Shown here: positions 20,167 to 28,089 of the stretch, one piece after another
Numbering within the stretch: position 1 is the stretch's first letter
Layout of the letters: every line of letters begins with the position of its first letter
NCBI GenBank assembly: GCA_937775205.1
Contig: CALKBX010000005.1
Span: forward strand, 395,087 to 459,086
Length of the DNA stretch: 64,000 nt
From: an uncultured Verrucomicrobiae bacterium
GTDB taxonomy: Bacteria > Verrucomicrobiota > Verrucomicrobiia > Limisphaerales > UBA1100
Direction of reading: 5' to 3'
Position numbers and translations under genes: made by a program
Notes under the pieces: model-generated
The model's input: only the letters and a program-made list of their open reading frames with translations
Told to the model about the DNA's origin: nothing
The model's database searches: none

Positions 20167-20796
20167 ATGGAACTTAAAGTACAGACATTAAGCGGCGAGG
20201 AAACGGGAACGTATTCCGTCGGCTTCGATGTCATTCAAGACGAAAAAGGCGAGCAAGCTGTGCACGACACCGTGGTGGCGTATATGGCCGCCCAACGTAG
20301 TGGCACGGCGAAGACCAAAGATCGCGGCGAAGTGAGCGGCACCGGTAAAAAACCGTGGCGCCAAAAAGGCACCGGCCGCGCCCGGACGGGTTCGCGCCGC
20401 ACCAATATTTTTACCGGCGGTGGCGTGGTGCACGGTCCCGTGCCGCGTGATTTCTCCAAGAAGGTCAACTCCAAGACCCGCACGCTCGCCTTGCGCAAAG
20501 CTCTCAGCGAACGCCTGAAAGACGGCGAAGTGACCGTGGTGGCCAATCTCAATCTCGAAACCAAAAAAACCAAAGTCTTGTGCGCGCAGCTCGATGCCGT
20601 TGATGTGGAAGCCAAAACGCTTTTACTCGTGGATGTCGATGCCAGCCAGAACGACAATCTTTGCCTTGCCTCCCGCAACATTCCGTTGGTGGAACTCGCC
20701 GAGGCCAGCAGCTTGAACACGTATCAAGTGCTGCGTCCGGATCGCATTATTATCACCCAAGCAGGCCTTGACGCAGTGGTCGGTCGTCTCAAATAA
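20167..20796 (+). CDS. rplD: 50S ribosomal protein L4
   Basis: L4 lines the exit tunnel and, in some bacteria, represses the S10 operon. The 209-residue protein shows QRSGTAKTKDRGEVSGTGKK and PWRQKGTGRARTGSRRTNIF (the tunnel loop), then GGVVHGPVPRDFSKKVN. The ATG at 20167 is preferred over the adjacent TTG at 20164; GGAGAAA lies just upstream. Spacing from rplC is 15 bases. Confidence 0.96.
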   Translation: MELKVQTLSGEETGTYSVGFDVIQDEKGEQAVHDTVVAYMAAQRSGTAKTKDRGEVSGTGKKPWRQKGTGRARTGSRRTNIFTGGGVVHGPVPRDFSKKVNSKTRTLALRKALSERLKDGEVTVVANLNLETKKTKVLCAQLDAVDVEAKTLLLVDVDASQNDNLCLASRNIPLVELAEASSLNTYQVLRPDRIIITQAGLDAVVGRLK

Positions 20797-20805
20797 GGAA
20801 CGCCA

Positions 20806-21126
20806 ATGGATTCATTTACTATTATCAAGGGCGTTTGGGACAAGGAGAAAACCCAAATCCAGCGCGACCTGTACAACCAACGCCGCACCGAGGGGATGAA
20901 GGAATCGTGCCCGTCACAGTACTCGTTTGTCGTTGACCGCCGTGCGAACAAATTTCAAATCCGCAAGGCGGTGCAGGAGCTGTTCAAAGTGGGTGTTACC
21001 CACGTGAACACGATGATGGTGCGCGGTAAGGTTAAACGCGGCCGCACTAAAATGGCGGGCTTCACAGGTAACTGGAAGAAAGCGATTGTCACCCTCAAAG
21101 AAGGCGAGTCCATCGATCTCGTATAA
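20806..21126 (+). CDS. rplW: 50S ribosomal protein L23
   Basis: L23 sits at the tunnel exit and docks trigger factor and SRP. The 106-residue protein contains [20 protein letters not shown] and [20 protein letters not shown], matching the family core. The N-terminus is somewhat longer and less conserved than in Escherichia coli. It starts nine bases after rplD with AAGGAACGCC upstream. Confidence 0.94.
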   Translation: MDSFTIIKGVWDKEKTQIQRDLYNQRRTEGMKESCPSQYSFVVDRRANKFQIRKAVQELFKVGVTHVNTMMVRGKVKRGRTKMAGFTGNWKKAIVTLKEGESIDLV

Positions 21127-21140
21127 TAAGGAATTTCCCG

Positions 21141-22010
21141 ATGCCCATCCGATCATATAAACCAACGACCCCCTCGATGCGCTATATCAAGCGCTCGACT
21201 TTCGAGGAGATTACCAAGACCAAGCCTGAAAAGGCATTGGTGAAAATCCGCAAGAAAACCGGCGGACGCAACAACCGCGGTCGCGTCACGATGCGCGGCA
21301 TTGGCGGTGGCGCGAAACAAAAGATTCGCAACGTCGATTTCAAGCGTCGGTTCTCTCGTAAAGCTTTTGGCGAAGACGCCACGGTGGCGGCAAAAGTGAT
21401 TGCCATCGAGTACGATCCCATGCGCTCGGCGCGCATTGCGTTGCTCGAGTATGAAGGCGGCGAAAAGCGCTACATTATTGCGCCCAATAAACTTGGGGTG
21501 GGTGATTCTGTGCAAAGCGGGCCGAATGCTGAGCCGGAAATTGGCAGTGCGATGCCGATCAAAAAAATTCCTCTCGCTGCCGCGATTCATAACATCGAAC
21601 TAACCCCAGGACGGGGCGGACAGATCGTGCGTGCTGCGGGTTCATCCGCCACATTGATGAGTCTCGACGGAGATATGGCGCAAATCAAACTGCCTTCCGG
21701 TGAAATCCGCCGGATCAATGAAAATTGCTGGGCCACCATCGGCCAGGTCGGCAACATCGACCACGAAAAACAAGTCATCGGTAAAGCCGGTAACTCACGC
21801 CATCGCGGCATTCGTCCGATCACTCGTGCGGTGGCAAAAAACCCTGTCGATCACCCCATGGGCGGTGGCGAAGCTAAGACCTCCGGTGGCGGTCACCCAG
21901 TCACTCCTTGGGGTGTGATCACGCGTGGTTACAAAACCCGTTCCAAGAAAAAATATTCCAACAAGTTTATTCTTGTGCGCCGCGATGGTCGTCCGATGAA
22001 ACGCAAATAA
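21141..22010 (+). CDS. rplB: 50S ribosomal protein L2
   Basis: L2 is required for subunit joining and peptidyl-transferase activity. The 289-residue protein includes [39 protein letters not shown], and [20 protein letters not shown], with the conserved DHP histidine; Met replaces the second His seen in proteobacterial L2. It ends with [19 protein letters not shown]. It is about 15 residues longer than Escherichia coli L2, mostly from small loop differences. Confidence 0.97.
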   Translation: MPIRSYKPTTPSMRYIKRSTFEEITKTKPEKALVKIRKKTGGRNNRGRVTMRGIGGGAKQKIRNVDFKRRFSRKAFGEDATVAAKVIAIEYDPMRSARIALLEYEGGEKRYIIAPNKLGVGDSVQSGPNAEPEIGSAMPIKKIPLAAAIHNIELTPGRGGQIVRAAGSSATLMSLDGDMAQIKLPSGEIRRINENCWATIGQVGNIDHEKQVIGKAGNSRHRGIRPITRAVAKNPVDHPMGGGEAKTSGGGHPVTPWGVITRGYKTRSKKKYSNKFILVRRDGRPMKRK

Positions 22011-22019
22011 TAAAACCGC

Positions 22020-22298
22020 ATGGCACGTTCAATTAAAAAAGACTGGTTTGTAGAGCCCAAGCTTATGGCGAAGGTTCAAGTCCAAAAAGAGAGAGGCCAG
22101 AACCGGCCCATCAAAACGTGGTACCGGCGCTGCGCTATCCATCCGGATTTCGTGGGGCACACGTTTAACGTCCACAACGGCAAAGCCTTTTTGCCCGTGT
22201 TCGTCACCGAAAACATGGTGGGCCACAAGCTCGGCGAATTTTCACCCACCCGCGTTTTCAAAGGCCACAGTGCCCACGTGAAGAGGGAGATTAAATAA
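22020..22298 (+). CDS. rpsS: 30S ribosomal protein S19
   Basis: S19 is a head protein that works with S13 near the A-site finger. The 92-residue protein has [38 protein letters not shown] and [17 protein letters not shown], matching the family. It shares one base with rplV (TAATG at 22296-22300), indicating coupling. Confidence 0.96.
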   Translation: MARSIKKDWFVEPKLMAKVQVQKERGQNRPIKTWYRRCAIHPDFVGHTFNVHNGKAFLPVFVTENMVGHKLGEFSPTRVFKGHSAHVKREIK

Positions 22299-22816
22299 TG
22301 GATTTTACCTGTACTACTCAAAACGTCCGTATGTCGCCCAAAAAAATGCGCGAAGTGACGCGCCAGCTTTTGCCAAGGAAAAACAAGGCCGGCAAAAATG
22401 AGGGAATGCTGGTGAGTAAAGCGAAAGCCGTGCTCTCCGCCATCCCGCGTAAATCCGCGCGCTTTATCGAGAAGACGCTCAACACCGCTCTGCACAATGC
22501 CGAGCATATCGGTGCGGAATGGGACAACACCGAGGTGCAGGAAAAAGTGGTCAAGCTTAAGCAGGACATTGAAAATCACTCGGATGAAAACGGAATCATC
22601 CAACGCAAGCACCGCCATTTGAAAGCCAAGCTCGCCAAGCTTGAGGCCTTCCTCGACAACGGCGGCAAGGTGGACACCAGCAAACTGCGCATCAAAAACG
22701 CGATGGCCACCTCGGCCACGCCGTTGCGCCGTTGGATGACCCGCGCCCGAGGCGGCGGCTCGGTTATTCTCAAGCGCTGCACGCACATCCGCATCACTCT
22801 TTCTGACGACGAGTAA
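22298..22816 (+). CDS. rplV: 50S ribosomal protein L22 with an internal helical insertion
   Basis: L22 binds early in 50S assembly and sends a hairpin into the exit tunnel. The usual length is about 110 residues; this one has 172. The N-terminal core (VRMSPKKMREVTRQLL, then IEKTLNTALHNAEH) and the C-terminal hairpin (RRWMTRARGGGSVILKR followed by CTHIRITLSDDE) are intact. Between them, about residues 77-123 (22526-22666), is an extra charged segment rich in Lys, Glu, Leu and His (EKVVKLKQDIENHSDENGI, HLKAKLAKLEAFLDNGG) that looks helical or coiled-coil. In known L22 structures this junction faces the solvent side, so the insert probably projects near the tunnel exit. The frame is clean, so it is not a sequencing artefact. 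Confidence 0.93.
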   Translation: MDFTCTTQNVRMSPKKMREVTRQLLPRKNKAGKNEGMLVSKAKAVLSAIPRKSARFIEKTLNTALHNAEHIGAEWDNTEVQEKVVKLKQDIENHSDENGIIQRKHRHLKAKLAKLEAFLDNGGKVDTSKLRIKNAMATSATPLRRWMTRARGGGSVILKRCTHIRITLSDDE

Positions 22817-22817
22817 C

Positions 22818-23501
22818 ATGGGACAAAAAACCAATCCAATCGGGCTTCGCACCGCAGTCACCAAGGACTGGGCATCGAAGTGGTATTCCGACAAGAAAAA
22901 CTTCGCCGCCTTTATGGCCGAGGATCGCGCGATTCGTGGTTTGCTTTACGGCAAGCTCGAGAACGCTGCGGTCACCAAAATTCTCATCGAGCGCGCCGCC
23001 CAACGCGTGCGCATCAAAATTCTCACCGCCCGACCCGGCGTGGTCATTGGCCGCCGTGGCGCGGAGATTGATATTATCAAGGAAGAGCTCGCGCGCATGA
23101 CCAATAAGGAAGTGTACGTGGACATCCAGGAAATCCGGCAACCCGAAACCGACGCCCAACTCGTTGCCGAGAATGTGAAGATGCAGCTGGAGCGCCGCAT
23201 CGCCTATCGCCGCGCGATGAAGCGCGCGGTGCAAACGGCAATGGATTGTGGCGCCGAAGGCATTCGTATCCGTTGCGCCGGACGACTGGGCGGATCCGAG
23301 ATCGCCCGTGTGGAGCAATACCTTGAGGGCCGCGTGCCGTTGCACACACTGCGCGCGACGATTGATTACGGTTTCACCGAAGCCAAAACCAAAGCCGGTT
23401 TGCTTGGCATCAAATGCTGGATTTGTAAGGGCGAAGATTCCCCCGGAAAATCCAGCGAAGAAGAAGTTATCGAGACCGGCGCCCCCAAGGGCAAACAATA
23501 A
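22818..23501 (+). CDS. rpsC: 30S ribosomal protein S3
   Basis: S3 forms part of the mRNA entry helicase. The 227-residue protein has MGQKTNPIGLRTAV, a KH domain with PGVVIGRRGAEIDIIKEEL (GxxG loop), and the C-terminal domain RCAGRLGGSEIARVEQY with GRVPLHTLRATIDYG. A short Glu/Lys/Gly tail of about 20 residues ends the protein. It begins one base after the rplV stop. Confidence 0.97.
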   Translation: MGQKTNPIGLRTAVTKDWASKWYSDKKNFAAFMAEDRAIRGLLYGKLENAAVTKILIERAAQRVRIKILTARPGVVIGRRGAEIDIIKEELARMTNKEVYVDIQEIRQPETDAQLVAENVKMQLERRIAYRRAMKRAVQTAMDCGAEGIRIRCAGRLGGSEIARVEQYLEGRVPLHTLRATIDYGFTEAKTKAGLLGIKCWICKGEDSPGKSSEEEVIETGAPKGKQ

Positions 23502-23525
23502 TAAATTAAACAAAAAAGAATTTAA

Positions 23526-23939
23526 ATGGCCGCCACAATTCCAGCCCGAGTTAAGTACCGCAAAATGCACCGCGGCAGTCGTGCCGGCATTGCGTGGAAG
23601 GGCAACAATGTCTCCTTCGGCGAATTCGGCCTGCAAGCGCTCGACCGTTGCTGGCTCACCACCCAGCAAATCGAAGCCTGCCGCCAAACCATTACCCGCA
23701 AAATGAAACGGCGCGGCAAGGTTTGGATCCGCGTGTTCCCGCAAAAATCTTACACCAAGAAACCGTTGGAAGTGCGGATGGGTAAAGGCAAAGCTAACGT
23801 CGAAGGCTGGGTCGCCGTGGTGCGTCCGGCGAATATGCTCTTTGAAGTCGGCGGCGTGAGCGAAAGCATTGCCCGCGACGCCATGCGCCTCGCCGCAGCT
23901 AAGCTGCCCATCCCAACCCGATTTGTGACTCGACTCTAA
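23526..23939 (+). CDS. rplP: 50S ribosomal protein L16
   Basis: L16 organises the A-site region of the 50S subunit. The 137-residue protein contains [40 protein letters not shown] and [20 protein letters not shown], all conserved in the family. It starts 24 bases after rpsC following an A-rich spacer. Confidence 0.97.
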   Translation: MAATIPARVKYRKMHRGSRAGIAWKGNNVSFGEFGLQALDRCWLTTQQIEACRQTITRKMKRRGKVWIRVFPQKSYTKKPLEVRMGKGKANVEGWVAVVRPANMLFEVGGVSESIARDAMRLAAAKLPIPTRFVTRL

Positions 23940-23944
23940 CGCTG

Positions 23945-24163
23945 ATGAAGAAGAAAGAAGAAATTAACGAAATGCCCGCCGCCGAATTGCGCGAGCAAGT
24001 GCTGCTGACCAAGCAGGAGCTGTTCAGCCTCACCCTGTTAAAGGGCGGCGGACTGGAGAAGCCCCATCGCATTCCATTACTGCGCAAACAAATCGCACGG
24101 CTCGAGACGCGACTCACGTTGCTTCGCAAACAAGCTGAGGCTGCGGTTGTTGCCGCCAACTAA
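23945..24163 (+). CDS. rpmC: 50S ribosomal protein L29
   Basis: L29 is a small helical protein near the tunnel exit next to L23. The 72-residue protein opens with a basic-acidic KKKEEINEMPAAELREQV, continues KQELFSLTLLKGGGLEKPHR (a variant of the usual LRFQ-ATGQLENP motif), and ends with the helix LRKQIARLETRLTLLRKQ. It is divergent but fits by position and shape. Confidence 0.92.
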   Translation: MKKKEEINEMPAAELREQVLLTKQELFSLTLLKGGGLEKPHRIPLLRKQIARLETRLTLLRKQAEAAVVAAN

Positions 24164-24171
24164 TTTAATCC

Positions 24172-24426
24172 ATGAGCGAAACCCAAGAAAAACATCGCAA
24201 AGAACGCAGCGGCGAAGTCATCTCAAACAAGATGACCCAAACCATCGTGGTGCGCGTGAAGCGCCGCATTAAACATCCGCTGTACAAAAAAGTAATCACC
24301 AAGTTTAAGAAATATTACGTGCACGATGCCGAGAGCGTTGCTCAGCCGGGCAATCACGTGCGCATCCGCGAAACGCGCCCCATCAGCAAGCTGAAACGCT
24401 GGGAGTTGGTGGAAGTCATTCGATAG
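24172..24426 (+). CDS. rpsQ: 30S ribosomal protein S17
   Basis: S17 is a primary 16S-binding protein of the 30S body. The 84-residue OB-fold protein has RSGEVISNKMTQTIVVRVKR, HPLYKKVITKFKKYYVHD and the conserved end RETRPISKLKRWELVEV. It begins eight bases after rpmC. Confidence 0.96.
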   Translation: MSETQEKHRKERSGEVISNKMTQTIVVRVKRRIKHPLYKKVITKFKKYYVHDAESVAQPGNHVRIRETRPISKLKRWELVEVIR

Positions 24427-24441
24427 CACGAGGAAAGAACT

Positions 24442-24807
24442 ATGTTACAACTTTGTTCAGTATGTGAAGTGGCAGACAACAGCGGCGCAAAGCGTGCCGC
24501 CATCATCGGCGTGATCGGCGAGAGCAAGAGCTACGGCGAGATCGGCGACATCGTAAAGGCCCACATCAAAGAGGCCGCGCCCGATGGTGCCGTGAAGAAG
24601 AGCGAGGTGGTCGACGCCGTCATCGTTCGCACCAAGAAAGCCATTCGTCGCAGCGATGGCTCGTACCTGCGATTTGATAACAACGCGGTGGTCATCATTG
24701 ACGCCGACAAAAACCCGCGCGGCACCCGTATCTTTGGCCCCGTGGCCCGCGAGTTGCGCGAAAAGAAGTTCATGAAAATTATTTCCCTGGCACCGGAGGT
24801 CCTGTAA
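24442..24807 (+). CDS. rplN: 50S ribosomal protein L14
   Basis: L14 lies at the subunit interface near bridge B8. The 121-residue protein contains [37 protein letters not shown] and the hallmark [20 protein letters not shown] followed by ISLAPEVL. The stop overlaps the rplX start (TAATG). Confidence 0.97.
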   Translation: MLQLCSVCEVADNSGAKRAAIIGVIGESKSYGEIGDIVKAHIKEAAPDGAVKKSEVVDAVIVRTKKAIRRSDGSYLRFDNNAVVIIDADKNPRGTRIFGPVARELREKKFMKIISLAPEVL

Positions 24808-25106
24808 TGGCTGAAAAAACTCAAGGCAAGAAAAAGCAAAACCGCGTGCGGCGCGATGACAAAGTGCGCATCCTCACCGGTCAACACCGCGATTCCGAAG
24901 GCAAAGTCATACGCATCCTCGCGGAAAATGACCGCGTGGAAGTGGAGATCGAGGGACTCGCTGAGGAAGACATGATCGTGAAGCACCAAAAACGCAGCAC
25001 TGAATTTCCGAATGGCACGCGGCTGCACTTGAACCCGACCATTCATATTTCCAATGTGATGAAGCTCGACCGTTGGAACGCTCGCCAGCCAGTTAAAGGC
25101 AGTTAA
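24807..25106 (+). CDS. rplX: 50S ribosomal protein L24
   Basis: L24 is one of the first proteins to bind during 50S assembly. The 99-residue protein has a basic leader, a KOW motif (DDKVRILTGQHRDSEGKVIR) and a C-terminal domain with PTIHISNVMKLD. Overlap with rplN by one base and a one-base gap to rplE indicate a tightly packed operon. Confidence 0.95.
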   Translation: MAEKTQGKKKQNRVRRDDKVRILTGQHRDSEGKVIRILAENDRVEVEIEGLAEEDMIVKHQKRSTEFPNGTRLHLNPTIHISNVMKLDRWNARQPVKGS

Positions 25107-25107
25107 A

Positions 25108-26235
25108 ATGAAACCCAGACTTTACAGCAAATATCACGACGAGGTGAAGCCGGCCCTGAAGAAGGATCGGGATTATACCAATCTGCATCAAGTGCCGTGC
25201 ATTGAGAAAATCATCGTGCACATGGGCCTCGACGCCACGCTGGAGAAATCCGCGCTGGAAGATGCGATGAACGACATGAAAACCATCACCGGCCGCAAAC
25301 CGGTAGTGAACCTCGCCCGCAAGAGCGTGTCGAATTTCAAGCTGCGCGAGGGCATGCCCATTGGCTGCCACGTCACGCTGCGTCGCGAGGTGATGTACGA
25401 GTTTCTCGATCGCCTCACCGCTGCTGCGCTGCCGCGCATCCGTGACTTCCGCGGCATCAACCCGAAATCCTTCGACGGCCAGGGCAATTACTCGATGGGC
25501 ATTACCGAGCAATCCATTTTCCCGGAAATCGAAATGGACAGAGTGAAGCGCACTCAGGGCATGGACGTGACCATCGTGACCAGTGCCGGCACCAACGAAG
25601 AGGCGCTGGATTTACTCACCCGCATGGGTATGCCCTTCGCGGGCAAAAAAGCCGTGGGCGCCGCCGGACCTGCAGAAGAACTTTCCAAGACCGACGAAGT
25701 GGCCGAGCTTATTTTCACTGCCTGCGAGGGATCGGGCACCGACGAGGAAGGCATTCGGAACGCTCTGTTCCAGCTGAGTAACCGCAAGGAATGGGACGCC
25801 GTGGTGGCCGCATTCGCGGAGCGGCATTCTGATTATTGCGAGGGCGACCTCATGAAATGCCTGAATGAGAAATTGAACGGCAAGGAGTTATCGCGTTTTG
25901 TGGTGGATCCGCTGCGCGGCAAGGGTATCGAGATTCTGGAGATTTCCAAAGTGGAAGACGTGGCCGACCGCATCGCCGCTTCTTGCGAGGGTGAGGGCAC
26001 TGATCCGGGACGCATCACGGATGCCGTTTATCAAATTCAAAGTCTCGAGGAATGGGATGCAGCGGCGTCTGCGTTTTCAGCGCGGCACTCTGATTTTTAC
26101 GAAGGTAATCTTATGAAATGCCTGACCGATAAATTGAGCGAGGCGGATATGGAAACGCACGTGCTCAAGCCGCTGGGCGAGCGGGACATCAAGATTTTGG
26201 ACGCCCCGGAGGCCGCCAGTGAAGATAAGGAATAG
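25108..26235 (+). CDS. rplE: 50S ribosomal protein L5 fused to two annexin-like repeats
   Basis: L5 binds 5S rRNA in the central protuberance and touches S13 and P-site tRNA. Residues 1 to about 180 are a complete L5: KIIVHMGLDATLEKSALED, KKSVSNFKLREGMPIG-type block (here RKSVSNFKLREGMPIG), RDFRGINPKSFDGQGNYSMG, and the C-terminal TRMGMPF. The family normally stops here; this protein continues to 375. After an Ala/Gly linker come two repeats of about 83 residues (195-277 and 282-364), offset by 87. Each has ACEGSGTDEEGI or SCEGEGTDPGRI, then W at +20, an F-x-RHSD element and a Leu-rich helix (LMKCL). The GxGTDE start and helix pattern resemble annexin repeats, whose GxGT loop binds Ca2+; homology is inferred by eye. 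There is no frameshift or gene boundary. A normal rpsN follows. Confidence 0.93.
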   Translation: MKPRLYSKYHDEVKPALKKDRDYTNLHQVPCIEKIIVHMGLDATLEKSALEDAMNDMKTITGRKPVVNLARKSVSNFKLREGMPIGCHVTLRREVMYEFLDRLTAAALPRIRDFRGINPKSFDGQGNYSMGITEQSIFPEIEMDRVKRTQGMDVTIVTSAGTNEEALDLLTRMGMPFAGKKAVGAAGPAEELSKTDEVAELIFTACEGSGTDEEGIRNALFQLSNRKEWDAVVAAFAERHSDYCEGDLMKCLNEKLNGKELSRFVVDPLRGKGIEILEISKVEDVADRIAASCEGEGTDPGRITDAVYQIQSLEEWDAAASAFSARHSDFYEGNLMKCLTDKLSEADMETHVLKPLGERDIKILDAPEAASEDKE

Positions 26236-26254
26236 TTGAACAGGAAAATTTAAT

Positions 26255-26524
26255 ATGGCTAAGAAATCATGGATTGAACGGAACCAGCGCAAAGAGCGCA
26301 CGGTGGTGAAGTACGCCGAACGGCGCGCTGAGCTGAAAGCTGCGGGCGATTACGCCGGGCTCGCGCTCCTGCCGCGCAACGCCTCCCCCGTGCGGGTGGT
26401 GAATCGCTGCAACGTCACCGGACGCCGGCACGGCTTCCTTCGTAAGTTTGGCCTGAGCCGCATCGCCTTTCGTGAGGCGGCGTTAAGCGGGATGATCCCG
26501 GGCGTCACCAAAGCCAGTTGGTAA
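26255..26524 (+). CDS. rpsN: 30S ribosomal protein S14 (zinc-independent form)
   Basis: S14 completes the 30S head. The 89-residue protein is the longer zinc-free type: there is no CxxC pair, and the core is [20 protein letters not shown] followed by [20 protein letters not shown]. It starts 19 bases after the extended rplE with AGGAAAATTTAAT upstream. Confidence 0.96.
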   Translation: MAKKSWIERNQRKERTVVKYAERRAELKAAGDYAGLALLPRNASPVRVVNRCNVTGRRHGFLRKFGLSRIAFREAALSGMIPGVTKASW

Positions 26525-26536
26525 TAATTTAATAAA

Positions 26537-26923
26537 ATGGATCCCGTCGCAGACATGCTCACTAGTATTCGGAACGCCAATATGGCGACCAATCCGGATT
26601 GCTCCGTACCCTATTCCAAGCTCAAGGAAAATGTGGCCCAAATCCTCAAGGAAGAAGGCTACATCACGAGCTATCAAGTCACCGGCACAGGCGTCATCAA
26701 GCGCCTCGAGGTGGGCTTGAAATACAACGACCGCAAGGGCGTGATTGAGGGTATTAAAAAAATCAGCAAGCCCGGCCTGCGCAAGTACGTGGGTGCCGGC
26801 GAAATGCCGCGGGTGCTTGGCGGCTTGGGCGTGGCGATTGTTTCCACGTCGCAAGGCGTGATGAGCGGCGCTAGTGCGCGGGAAAAGAAAGTGGGCGGCG
26901 AGGTGCTTGCTCATGTTTGGTAA
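26537..26923 (+). CDS. rpsH: 30S ribosomal protein S8
   Basis: S8 is a primary binder of 16S rRNA and the translational repressor of the spc operon in Escherichia coli. The 128-residue protein has DPVADMLTSIRNANMA at the N-terminus, a central EGYITSYQVTG, and the C-terminal VSTSQGVMSGASAREKKVGG with EVLAHVW. All are standard. Confidence 0.97.
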   Translation: MDPVADMLTSIRNANMATNPDCSVPYSKLKENVAQILKEEGYITSYQVTGTGVIKRLEVGLKYNDRKGVIEGIKKISKPGLRKYVGAGEMPRVLGGLGVAIVSTSQGVMSGASAREKKVGGEVLAHVW

Positions 26924-26955
26924 AAATTTTAAAGGAACTTTTTAAGGAAAAAACG

Positions 26956-27492
26956 ATGTCAAGAATTGGTAAAATGCCCGTGCCCGTGCCGAGCAACGTG
27001 AAGGTAAATCTCACCGGCCGCACGATTTCTGTGGAAGGCCCCAAGGGTAGCCTGAAACTGGACCTCCCCGAGCGCACCGAAGCCAAACTGGAGGACGATA
27101 AAATTATCGTCACCCGCGAGAACGACGAGAATCGGTCCAAGGCTATGCACGGCCTTGCGCGCAGTCTCATCAACAATATGGTGGTGGGCGTGGATAAAGG
27201 GTTTGTCAAAAAACTCGAAATCCACGGCGTCGGTTTCAAGGCCGCCGTGCAGGGGCAGAAGCTCAACCTGTTGCTCGGCTTCTCGCACGACATCAACCAC
27301 GAAATCCCGCAGGGCATAACGGTCACCGTAGAAAACAACACCAACGTCACCATCGAAGGCGCCGACAAAGCCGTCGTCGGAAAAGTGGCCGCCGAAGTGC
27401 GCAGCTACTATCCGGTGGAGCCTTACAAGGGCAAAGGCGTGCGTTACAGCGACGAGCACGTCATCCGCAAACAAGGCAAACAAGTCCAATAA
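26956..27492 (+). CDS. rplF: 50S ribosomal protein L6
   Basis: L6 sits near the sarcin-ricin loop. The 178-residue reading opens SRIGKMPVPVPSNVKVN and has GPKGSLKLDLP, EIHGVGFKAAVQGQKLNLLL and the C-terminal EPYKGKGVRYSDEHVIRKQG. The frame is open further upstream to 26917, overlapping rpsH, but the ATG at 26956 matches the family and has AAGGAAAAAACG before it. Confidence 0.96.
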   Translation: MSRIGKMPVPVPSNVKVNLTGRTISVEGPKGSLKLDLPERTEAKLEDDKIIVTRENDENRSKAMHGLARSLINNMVVGVDKGFVKKLEIHGVGFKAAVQGQKLNLLLGFSHDINHEIPQGITVTVENNTNVTIEGADKAVVGKVAAEVRSYYPVEPYKGKGVRYSDEHVIRKQGKQVQ

Positions 27493-27504
27493 GGAAAATT
27501 TCCG

Positions 27505-28059
27505 ATGAGACCCGAACAGAAACGCAAGATCGTACAACGCCGCCGCTGGCGGATTCGCAAGAAACTCCACGGCACCGCCGAGCGTCCGCGCATGGCCGTC
27601 CGCTTTACCGAGCGGAACATTTACGTGCAGTTCATCAACGACGACGAAGGCTGCACGCTGGCCTCCGCCTCCACCCGCCACAAGGCGCAGACCGGCCGCG
27701 AAACACTCGCCGCCAACAAAGCCGGCGCTGAAGTGCTGGGCCAAGCCGCCGGCGAAGCCGCCAAGACCGCCGGCATCAGCAAAGTGATTTTTGACCGGTG
27801 CGGTGCGCGTTACGTGCAGGATGGAAAAATTGACATCTTCGCCCACGCCGCCACACGTGCCGGATTGGATTTTGGTCTCAATTTAGAAAAGAAGAAAAAA
27901 TCTGAGCTCAAAAAAGCCGCCAAGGAAGAGAAGGCCCAAAAGCCGAAGAAGGAAAAGAAAGCTAAGAAAGAAAAGAAGGCTGAAGTGACCGAGCCAGCTG
28001 CGGAAACTAAAAAAGCTGAGCCTGCCAAAAATGGTGAAAAGGCCGCCGCCGCCGAATAA
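27505..28059 (+). CDS. rplR: 50S ribosomal protein L18 with a Lys/Glu/Ala-rich tail
   Basis: L18 binds 5S rRNA together with L5. Residues 1 to about 127 are a normal L18: KKLHGTAERPRMAVRFTERN, IYVQFINDD, and the C-terminal DRCGARYVQDGKIDIFAHAA with RAGLDFG. The remaining 57 residues are low-complexity and strongly basic, built from KKAKKEKKAEV-type segments with Pro and Ala. L18 usually ends near residue 120. The tail resembles the repeat extension on S11 in the same operon and may be a nucleic-acid-binding or flexible tether. It would project from the central protuberance next to the extended L5. Confidence 0.94.
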   Translation: MRPEQKRKIVQRRRWRIRKKLHGTAERPRMAVRFTERNIYVQFINDDEGCTLASASTRHKAQTGRETLAANKAGAEVLGQAAGEAAKTAGISKVIFDRCGARYVQDGKIDIFAHAATRAGLDFGLNLEKKKKSELKKAAKEEKAQKPKKEKKAKKEKKAEVTEPAAETKKAEPAKNGEKAAAAE

Positions 28060-28089
28060 TAATTTAACCTGAAACAAACGACCATCAAC

